Below are positions 1 through 6,255 of a DNA stretch of 10,884 bases, in pieces. The stretch covers positions 1 through 10,884 of the forward strand of contig JADGJG010000920.1 of the NCBI GenBank assembly GCA_027596195.1. The letters are read 5' to 3'. The first letter of the stretch is position 1. Every line of letters begins with the position of its first letter. Source of the DNA: Podochytrium sp. JEL0797. Its lineage: Eukaryota; Chytridiomycota; Chytridiomycetes; Chytridiales; Chytriomycetaceae. Below the pieces are notes generated by a model. That model ran no database searches, was not told the DNA's origin, and worked only from the letters and a program-made list of their open reading frames with translations. Position numbers and translations under genes: made by a program.

Positions 1-51
<51 letters not shown>
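1..51. other. Homopolymer C run at the contig edge
   Basis: The first 51 positions are all C. It is not a telomere, since no TTAGGG-like unit is visible. A long terminal C/G homopolymer is typical of poly-G read ends from two-colour sequencing that were assembled into a contig tip. A minus-strand coding frame runs straight into it, so the neighbouring gene is truncated here. Whether the run is real DNA cannot be told from the window. Confidence 0.75.
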
Positions 52-53
<2 letters not shown>

Positions 54-747
54 CCAAGAAGGGACGCACCTCGAACTCGCGCGATAGACAGCAAACAAAG
101 ATTGCGCTCGAATCGATGGCATTGGTTCTGTTGGGCTCGGCGGATTCGGCATCGTGGACCAGCAGGGTATGGGATTCGAGAGTGGCGCAAATCTCCTTGA
201 TCAAGCGATCTTGGACCCAACTAGAAAGCAGGCAAGAAATCAGAGGGAGTCATTCATTCGTGCGTTGTTCGCACCTATGGCACAGATATGCATGTGCTTC
301 GCAGTGTTCGGGAAGGAAGATGTGCGATTGCGAGCGCGGGAAGGATGACAGCTTTGTGGGACGGGACGAGGGGCCACCCCTAGTGGTGTCGTAGATACGG
401 AACATGGAGGACTCGTTCTCCTTGGCTTCTTCGAGGGCGGAAAATAGCGGATTTGGCGGTTTCTCGCGGGCAGCCTTTGCGGGGAGCACTGACACTTCAT
501 CAATCGAATTTCCTAGGGCACTCCCCGCCAACGCCCTAGTGGCCTCAATATCCTCCCTAGGTTCACTTCCTCCTGGCTCATCGTACTCGTTTGGCTCAGC
601 AACAAGGCGAGGATGAGGATGATTCGATGCCCTTGAAACCCTCCGCGGAAGCAGTGATTCAATGCGCTCGTTTGCCACTCGCATGCGCTGGCTCACTTTG
701 GCTGTGAGTTTGCGCATCATGTCGCCCAGCGGGTGTCGATGCGTCAT
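52..747 (-). CDS. Protein with C-terminal TIR-like region, 3'-truncated
   Basis: Two exons on the minus strand, 747-275 and 220-52, separated by a 54-nt intron (274-221, donor GTGCGA, CTGAT branch site, acceptor TTTCTAG) that keeps frame through a split Ser codon. At least 214 residues are readable before the poly-C. Residues 1-150 are polar, low-complexity and likely disordered, with an acidic stretch NEYDEPGGSEPREDIEA. The spliced product then reads HAYLCHSW, a run of helix-like sequence, and DSSAIFVCCLSREFE. This order resembles TIR domains: strand A with a [FY][IL]S[YH]SW-type start, helix A, then a '..S.v.v.clS..[FY]' strand. The catalytic Glu of NADase-type TIRs would lie beyond the cut, so activity cannot be judged. 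The start at 747 is the first ATG after an in-frame TGA near 820. The gene is fairly secure; the TIR assignment is inference from pattern. Confidence 0.5.
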
Positions 748-868
748 GACCAAAGAACGTGCGCACAAATCAATTTCTTTTTGCAATCTCCGATCGACGA
801 AGCGCGAAAAAAATCATTTCTCAAGGAAAGGTAAGTGAGAAAGGAAAGAGAAAAAAGGGAATGGTAAT

Positions 869-874
869 TTTATT
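869..874 (-). promoter_or_regulatory. Poly(A) signal AATAAA of the 919-1554 gene
   Basis: AATAAA on the minus strand, 45 nt past the stop codon of the upstream minus-strand gene. It sits inside the gap between that gene and the TIR-like gene, so this short gap (748-918) serves as 3' end of one gene and promoter of the next. Confidence 0.5.
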
Positions 875-918
875 CATCAACTATGTAGTTAAAAAAGAGA
901 GGCGGAAAATATCCATGC

Positions 919-1554
919 TTAAAAAATCCACTTCGCCACTCTCTCGTCCCGTTTCAACTCATTCTGCCGTTTCAACTCATTCTGATGTTTCCGAATATTT
1001 GATAACGACTCTTTCTGCACACACACCACGTCCGTATCACTGGCTCCCTCGTATTTCAACAGTCGCACCACGCGGCTCAAGTCCACCAAAATCACAGGCC
1101 ACACGTTCTGCCACGCCCGCTCTTTGCCCCAAAACGGTTCCGTGTCAACACTCACTTGTCCAGACTTGTGGTTGGGTGTGATTGCAAGATACAACTCGCG
1201 CCAACGTCGGGGGACGGGGTCTCCACCAAAAGTGGCAGTGTGGAGTAGTCCGACTTGTTGAGTCACTGGATTCAAAGACGCGATGAGGCAAGGACGCACG
1301 ATTTTGACTTTTTTTTTGGACGCGCCTGCGGTCGTGTCCGAAGGGGAGATGGAAATCTGTTGGGGTGGCATCGTTCCGTTTTGGGTTGACATGGTTTGAC
1401 GCACTGAAATGTTGGACAGACAGTATTGCCCGATTTTGAGGTGCGAGAACTGCAGGGGTGTGTGGGTCTTTGGCAGTTTCATTGTTGCTTTAAAAAACAC
1501 GTGCTGTGGGACAAAATTGTTTTGTGGTGATGTCCATTGACTCTGACTTCTCAT
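919..1554 (-). CDS. Hypothetical protein, conserved-looking core
   Basis: An intronless frame. ATG at 1554 gives 211 aa and lies just after a long CT-rich tract (about 1565-1600), which is typical ahead of fungal transcription starts. In-frame ATGs at 1482 (185 aa) and 1392 (155 aa) are alternatives; a CACGTG E-box at 1498-1503 would be in the promoter if 1482 is used. I do not recognise the family. What can be seen is a basic KKKVKIVRP patch, a compact core from RPCLIASLNPVTQQVG to VILVDLSRVVRLLKYEG rich in Trp and beta-type segments, and a charged helical C-terminus with the repeated hexamer QNELKR. No signal peptide or membrane segment is evident. Composition and length look like a real small globular protein, not a shadow frame. 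It lies 64 nt after the APSES gene's stop, in the same direction. Confidence 0.6.
   Translation of the reverse strand: MRSQSQWTSPQNNFVPQHVFFKATMKLPKTHTPLQFSHLKIGQYCLSNISVRQTMSTQNGTMPPQQISISPSDTTAGASKKKVKIVRPCLIASLNPVTQQVGLLHTATFGGDPVPRRWRELYLAITPNHKSGQVSVDTEPFWGKERAWQNVWPVILVDLSRVVRLLKYEGASDTDVVCVQKESLSNIRKHQNELKRQNELKRDERVAKWIF
951..986. repeat. 18-bp tandem repeat, two copies
   Basis: The unit starting GTTTCAACTCATTCTG occurs at 951-968 and again at 969-986. It lies in the coding region of the minus-strand hypothetical gene and encodes the repeated hexamer QNELKR near the C-terminus, so the frame is preserved. Confidence 0.85.
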
Positions 1555-1618
1555 TGAGAGTGAGTTTGAAAGAAAAAGAAGAGAAAAAGAGAAAAAAGGT
1601 CCTTTGGAAGTGAATCGA

Positions 1619-3217
1619 TCAACACGGCCTGTCCACCTTCTTTTGCCCACTGCCACCCGCTGCTCCCACTTGACACGCAAACAACGGCTTCAACACTTTG
1701 GCGACACCATACTCTCGTGCAATTTGCAACGCCTTCTCTGCTGGAATCCTGCAAAAAATAACAAGCATGAGCTCGGCGTGAAGTTCATGGGTTTCGCCCC
1801 CCTCCCTCAAAAATAAAAGACTTACCACGTTCCTCTCATCAAACTCTCCTTCCCCACCACCCTCAAACTCTCACACCCGCCCAAAATCCCCGACAACTTC
1901 ATCTTTGGATTCGCACCCGCCAATCTCAACACTTGCGTAATGTTAACCATTCCCTCCTCCACGCGTCGTAGGACTTTCAACTCGCCGATACTCATTTCCC
2001 AGACGGTTGTGTCGCCGTAAGATGTTTTGATGGGGTGGGAGAGGAGTTCGAGGAGGAAGGGGGAGGTTTCGTGGTAGCTTTTGGAGCGTTTGGCGTGGCG
2101 TGGGGCGCCGCGGCCGGGTGTGGTGTCTTGCTCGTCTTGGGTTAAGTCGGGGTCTTCTTTGAGGACGTATTTTGTGGAGTGGGTGCTGGTGAGTTCGGTT
2201 TGTGTGGCGCGTTTGGCGTGGCGTGGGGCGTTGCGGCCGGATGTCGCGTCGCAAATTTCTTGTTCGTCTTGCGTCAATTCGGGGTCATCTTCGAGGACGT
2301 GTTTTGTGGGTTGGGTGCTGGTGAGTTTGGGGGATGCGTCTGTTGGTGGAGGTGCGACTTGGATGTGTGGAGAGACTGAGGGGGGTGGTTTGGAGATGAG
2401 GAGACGGAGGGCAGCGAGGCTTGAGTCTAGAATTTGGGTTGTGTCTGCGTGGGATGATGGGGCGAGGTCTGACATTGGGGTCGACGCGCCTGTTGTGGAG
2501 AGGGAAGGTGGAGGGAGGGGGAGGAGTGTGCGAGTGGGATGGGGGATGGAGGGATAGGGAGATTGGCGGGATGACTTGGATGGGGGGCGGGAGAGGTGAG
2601 GTTCGTGGACGCGTTGGTGGGTGGGGAAGTGGACGCGATTATTGTGGCGTGGGTTTGGCGGTGCGTAAGAGCGTGGAGGGGGTTGTGAGTAGGTGGAGAG
2701 AATAGGTTCTAGCTGTGCTTCCTGGGGTTGTTGTTTTGAAAGTTGCGATTTGGGGATCAAGATCCTGGGCTGTCAAAACCCACAAACATGAACACACGCA
2801 CACACCTCGCGCTCCAGGAACCGAATGTCCTCTTTGATCCATCGATGGATGTGGTATGGGGTGTGATCAATCATTGCTTTGACCATGTATTTATACTGGG
2901 CAAGGAGGCGGGTTTGGAGGGCGAGTGTCTGGATCAATCGACCCGCCTGGTGCAAACGGAAAACGCGAGGATGTTAGGCACCATGCGGTGAAATATGCCG
3001 TTCTCACATCGAATGGCTCGTGGGTGGGTGGAGGATACTGATGAACATGATGGGGAATCGGATGCGAAGGTTCCGCTTGCTCGTCGTTTGTTGGAATCGA
3101 GAGGGCTGAGGAAACGGCGGCTGTGAGGAGAGCAAAGGGTGTTGGCTGTGGGCTTTGATCGATCGGAGTATCGCGTGTTGAGGCGGGTGGAGAGAGTGTG
3201 GACGGTGGTGGGTCCAT
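1619..3217 (-). CDS. APSES-domain (KilA-N type) transcription factor
   Basis: Four exons: 3217-3008, 2946-2806, 2769-1826 and 1748-1619, total 1425 nt, 474 aa, every junction in phase. Intron 1 (61 nt, GTGAGA, CTAAC branch, CACCAG) and intron 3 (77 nt, GTAAGT, TTTGCAG) are convincing. Intron 2 (36 nt, GTGTGT, TTGACAG) is short; a later in-phase CAG inside exon 3 would give an ~84-nt alternative. Residues ~71-117 form a probable helical segment (QTLALQTRLLAQYKYMVKAM). Residues ~118-360 are Pro/Ser/Thr-rich and disordered, with a tandem repeat (266-304, 310-345) and basic APRHAKR patches that may be nuclear localisation signals. Residues ~365-456 match the APSES fold: TTVWEMSIGELKVLRR, then MVNITQVLRLAG, MRGTWIPAEKAL split by intron 3, then GVAKVLKPLF. 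Family knowledge: Mbp1, Swi4, StuA, Phd1 and Xbp1 are sequence-specific nuclear regulators. No ankyrin repeats follow, so it is not a plain Mbp1/Swi4 ortholog. The C-terminal domain position is unusual. Confidence 0.82.
2086..2325. repeat. In-frame tandem duplication within the APSES gene
   Basis: Two copies, 2086-2193 and 2209-2325, share long stretches and differ by a 9-nt indel, so both stay in the minus-strand frame. They encode two similar ~36-39 residue units containing LTST, a TQDEQ acidic motif and a terminal APRHAKR. The copies have diverged with length change in threes, which suggests selection for an open frame. Confidence 0.85.
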
Positions 3218-3245
3218 GGCGGTTTGGGCTGATTTTTTTTGTCGA

Positions 3246-3690
3246 GTTGCGGCGTTTTGAAAAAAGAGGTTATATATTAATGAGGCCTGAGAATTAAATG
3301 AGGTTTGAACTACGGTGGAATCACCCCTTAGTTGATTTGCATCTTTTTCCAAGCGGGTTATGGAAGTGGAGCGCGAGAAGCGCTTGGAAAGTCGCAAAAA
3401 ACGGGTCCTCGTCCAAATGAAACGCGTCTCGGCACACCGAGTTCCAATAACTTGGCAAACACCAGAGCAAAGTCTGGCAAAGAAAAACGCGTGTTAACTT
3501 TTTTTTTGCATGTGTGTGTGTGAATGCAATGCACAACAAACCTTTTTGACAAACAGAGCTTCATCTGCCGCGTATTCTTGAACAACGAGTTTGAATTCCG
3601 GATCGTACAAAAAACGCCACATCCAATAGATTCCTCCGAATCGAGCTGGACCTGCCCAATCGTCCCACTCGCGTTTGCGCCCTGATCCCC
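3246..3690 (-). repeat. Duplicated 3' end of the peroxidase gene
   Basis: This block matches 4661-5150, the last two exons, last intron and 3' flank of the peroxidase gene, in the same orientation. Long exact runs include 3464-3494 equal to 4905-4935, which spans the intron 3/exon 4 boundary. Relative to the parent, the exon 3 part has lost about 21 nt in two gaps, removing the [10 protein letters not shown] segment. The weak donor GTTTGT replaces GTACGT, and an extra A beside it puts exon 4 out of frame. A gap of about 27 nt is also seen in the 3' flank. It ends next to the APSES start codon at 3217. Confidence 0.85.
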
Positions 3691-3860
3691 AGACGGATAT
3701 ACCTCCGAATTAATGGACCAAGGAATGCTTGCCCAGATCACTCTTGCTTTTGAATGACTTCCCACGTCTCTCCGTGCCACACTCAACTGGATATTCTTCC
3801 GAATGGATCAGGGAATGCTTGCGCAGATCGCTCTTGCTTTTGAATGACTTCCCACATCCA
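3321..3860 (-). pseudogene. Decayed C2H2 zinc-finger / peroxidase chimera
   Basis: Reading the minus strand, 3856-3713 translates without stops as two C2H2-like units, CGKSFKSKSDLRKHSLIH and RGKSFKSKSDLGKHSLVH, joined by a linker SEEYPVE resembling the TGEKP linker. Both fingers are broken: the first has His where the first Cys of the CxxC pair is expected, and the second has only one Cys in the knuckle. A 4-nt insertion after the second finger creates TAA and shifts the following SEVYP linker out of frame. From about 3690 the sequence becomes peroxidase exons 3 and 4, the change lying at the position of peroxidase intron 2's acceptor. Upstream there is an acidic run EEFEDEDEEEE (about 3875-3910) in a different frame from the fingers. 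Stops, frameshift and lost ligands argue for a pseudogene; transcription cannot be excluded. Confidence 0.7.
3698..3858. repeat. ~70-bp direct repeat, zinc-finger units
   Basis: Two imperfect direct copies, about 3698-3769 and 3789-3858, share the core CTTGCTTTTGAATGACTTCC and flanking sequence. They are the DNA counterpart of the two damaged C2H2 units on the minus strand, so the repeat reflects finger duplication and not a mobile element end. Confidence 0.8.
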
Positions 3861-3948
3861 GAATGATGTATTCTTCTTCTTCGTCTTCGTCTTCAAACTC
3901 TTCGTTTGCGGCGGCCTGCAGGAAGATCATTTCCATCGCAGCCAAACC

Positions 3949-4236
3949 TTAAGCAAAATGAAGAAAAGATGAGTTTGTAGTTTGGAAGTTCATTATGTCG
4001 GGGAAGGGGAGAAACCCAGACCTGACGGCTTGACCAAGCTGAAGCTGGTCATCCTCAAGCGTGCGGTTCAGAATAATAATCGCGTTTAATTCTTGTGCTG
4101 GCGCTTGAGTATTTCGATTTTGACCTGAATAAACATCAGCCTTTTTCCCTTGAAAGACACCGCGTTTACTGCGCCGCCAGAACCCCCCCAAGACCCCTGA
4201 CCCGGCAACCCTTTTGCTACAAACTCTGAGAATCAA
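3949..4236 (-). other. Open frame of unknown status upstream of the chimera
   Basis: A 95-codon minus-strand frame starting from TTG, not ATG. Its central part (QNRNTQAPAQELNA to LEDDQLQLGQAV) reads like real protein, and a good branch/acceptor (CTGAT..TTATTCAG) sits just before it. It could be an upstream exon of the zinc-finger gene before that decayed, since the acidic segment and fingers follow in the same direction. I found no splice pair joining the two in frame with strong sites. No family recognised. Confidence 0.2.
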
Positions 4237-4301
4237 CTATTTGCCCTGGGCCGTGGTCTCCATCGGTCGATAGCTCCCGGATCTTCTTCTTTATCCTCTG
4301 A

Positions 4302-4735
4302 TGGAGCTCCTCTGGAATCAGTGCCGGCAGCAGAGGCGGGAGATTATGGGCCAATTCTCTCACCTACTCACTTGGAGACCAAGCACCACAGCTTCAACAA
4401 CAACCCCACCCGCAACCCCACCCATTCTCAGCTATTGGCGAAAAGGTGCCTATTCTTTCTTTCGATGTTGACATGAGAGTTTTTGGTTGGAGAAGGAGTG
4501 GGCTGTTTGTCCAGTTTTTCATTTTCAGGGCCGATTCTCGGACGCGTTATGGAGTCGGAAAACAAAGACAAACAGAAGCACATTATTTTTGTATGAGTGC
4601 AGGCTTTTCAACCGTGTATGGTTGTATTCTTCATTTTTCATCAAAGGAATGTCAATTCGGGGTTGCGGCGTTTCCATTTTCAGGCCGTCGATGCAAAGGT
4701 TTCAAGAGGTCGTTTTTTATAATCATGAGGTGTGA
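4302..4735 (+). other. Possible orphan exons in a gene-poor gap
   Basis: No clear gene occupies 4237-4750. On the plus strand, 4302-4445 and 4529-4735 are open and in phase across a candidate 83-nt intron (GTGCCT..TTTTCAG). The first part encodes a Gln/Pro/His-rich run (QLQQQPHPQPHPF), the second begins GRFSDALWSRKTKTNR and ends at TGA 4733-4735. There is no ATG in the first part, and the second half of exon two reads like noncoding sequence. Its right end (from about 4661) belongs to the peroxidase 3' flank that was duplicated. It may be the 3' remnant of a lost gene or chance; both strands were examined. Confidence 0.2.
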
Positions 4736-4750
4736 AATTCAAATGCGGTT

Positions 4751-5975
4751 TTAACTACGGCGGAACCATCCCTTCAGTTTGCTTTGCATCTTTTTCCAAG
4801 CGGACTGTCGAACGGGAGGAGCACTCGGAGGTTCGCAAACAACGGGTCCTGGTTCACTCGAAACGCGTCTGGGCACGCCGAGTTCCAACAACTTGCCAAA
4901 CGCGAGAGCAAAGTCTGGCAAAGAAAAACGCGTGTCACCTATTTCTTTTTGCTCATGTGTGGCGGCATATGCCCAACGTACCTTTGAAAAACAGGGCTTG
5001 ATCCGCCGCATATTCTTGAACCACGACTTTGAATTCCGGATCCCACAACAACGCCATATCCGTTGGAAGCATCATTAGTTCTTCGGAATCGTCCATGTAT
5101 TGAACTGGGCCTGTCCAATCGTCCCAATCGCGTTTGCGCCCTGATACACGCTCTTGATTAGTCCAAGGAAAGGGGAGAGAGAGAAGGCGAATTGGGTACT
5201 CACAATTACGTTCCAAAAGGTCAATGTAAAACTTGTTTGTGAATTCGTTGGGAGTGTGTGTCCACACCCCGTCGTACCCTGAGCGATCGGTGTGACACAT
5301 TCCAAGGCAGTGGGCTCCTGAGAGTGCGACAATCTCGCGGTCTGTGAATCCCATGCGGTTGAAGATGTGGCGCAGGTGGGATGCGTCGAGGGACGCGTCG
5401 GGGAGGCGGCCGTTGGGTGGGATTTGGGTCATGATTGGACATCCGGTTTGGAGGGGGGTGGAGGTGGGGTTTGGGACATGGTCGACGCGGCCGGGCATCC
5501 AGAAGATGCGGGGGCCGCCAAGTTCTTGGATGGAGATTACGCCGGCGAGGGTCCAGAGGTCGGAGTGGGTGATTGAGGGGTGTTTGGATTTGATTGGTTC
5601 CAAGAAGGCTCTTTTGGTGTGGATGATGCGGGAGTTGGATGGCAGGGTTGGTGATTAAAAACACCGCCACACACACACACACAAAAATACGCACACACAC
5701 ACAAACACATACACACACACACACACACACACATACCTCGCTACATCCAACCCAGCATTTGCATCATCCGTCGATTCCGGAGCGAACCGCATCGTGGCGC
5801 CATTCGAGCCGCCCGTACCATCCTGCTTCGAAAAGGTTCCCGCAGAATGCCAAGCGAGACGCACGAGGATGGGGCCAATGTTACCATTGTCGTATCCACG
5901 ACGGGGAAGGATATCGCGGATATCTTGCGCGATTTGGATGTAATCTGGGGAGGTGTGAAGGTGTTGTTGAGGCAT
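4751..5975 (-). CDS. Class I haem peroxidase, cytochrome c peroxidase type
   Basis: It reduces hydrogen peroxide using a haem b and, in the yeast family member, ferrocytochrome c. Four exons: 5975-5737, 5610-5204, 5140-4982 and 4914-4751 (322 aa); introns of 126, 63 and 67 nt, all in phase. Visible landmarks: distal R39, W42, H43 in [16 protein letters not shown]; proximal H180 in [11 protein letters not shown]196 in SGYDGVW, matching yeast Trp191; D243 in [10 protein letters not shown], matching Asp235; then the FFKDF motif built across intron 3. The complete catalytic set argues for an active enzyme. Oddities: the loop after GRVD is 11-14 residues longer than in yeast, and a ~40-residue basic C-terminal tail follows LLELGVP. 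The frame stays open to an ATG at 6050, adding a 25-residue Arg/Lys-bearing stretch without acidic residues that could be a mitochondrial presequence. I chose 5975 because the shorter N-terminus resembles cytosolic homologues; the longer form is a real alternative. The gene is divergent from the kinase gene. Confidence 0.93.
5668..5735. repeat. CA/GT microsatellite inside peroxidase intron 1
   Basis: Runs of CA at about 5668-5683, 5691-5702 and 5710-5732, broken by AAAAATACG and ACAT. The tract begins directly at the 5' splice site, whose GTATGT donor is itself part of the repeat on the minus strand. It occupies about half of the 126-nt intron and is likely length-variable between strains. 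Confidence 0.95.
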
Positions 5976-5987
5976 TTTTGCTCGAAA

Positions 5988-6255
5988 AAAAACGCCCAAG
6001 CAATGCAAATTGATTGCCTTGCTGGCCTGCGAAAAAACGCTTCTGATCATGTGGGTGACCCTTCAGAAACAAATAAGGGTGCGAATCGAGCCCATTTAAG
6101 TGAGTTTTCTTGGTGGTTCGTGAACAATGAAACTATCCGAGTGAGGGAAAAATACTTTGTCACCAACCCCGATCACAGCAGGAAACGTTCAGTTTCCCAG
6201 GCATATTTGGATCCCTCTACTCACAAATAGCTACGCCACCACTACGTGAAAGTTG
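5988..6255. promoter_or_regulatory. Divergent promoter, peroxidase and kinase
   Basis: About 200-280 nt separate the peroxidase start (5975 or 6050, minus) from the kinase ATG at 6256. Two A-tract/CGC elements occur near the peroxidase start, GAAAAAAAACGC (5987-5998) and GCGAAAAAACGC (6029-6040), the second nearly palindromic. No TATA box stands out. A shared bidirectional promoter is inferred from geometry only. Confidence 0.4.

Noticed and set aside
1..51. Poly-C as a telomere
   Set aside because: No hexamer or other telomeric unit is present; a pure homopolymer is better explained as a sequencing or assembly tip.
116..394. Plus-strand frames at the left edge
   Set aside because: They oppose the two-exon minus gene, whose splice junction and sense are much better.
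1090..1350. MazF/PemK-like SH3 barrel in the hypothetical protein (RPCLIASLNP)
   Set aside because: Only a short RPxLI-type string resembles that family; the rest could not be matched, so the function is left open.
2081..2557. 158-codon plus-strand frame rich in Gly, Arg and Val
   Set aside because: Antisense to the Pro/Ser-rich, duplicated part of the APSES gene; its length follows from the GC-skewed composition.
5221..5730. 169-codon minus frame starting with a Cys/Val alternation
   Set aside because: It is the translated GT microsatellite followed by peroxidase exon 2 in the wrong frame.
5668..5735. CA tract as a CRISPR-like or other array
   Set aside because: It is a dinucleotide microsatellite with no spacers, inside a spliceosomal intron.
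6060..6110. Possible tRNA B-box-like string GGTGCGAATCGAGCCC
   Set aside because: It departs from the GGTTCRANYCC consensus and no cloverleaf stems or A box were found nearby.
5847..6230. 127-codon plus-strand frame
   Set aside because: Antisense to peroxidase exon 1, which contains the distal haem-pocket residues, and it spans the divergent promoter.
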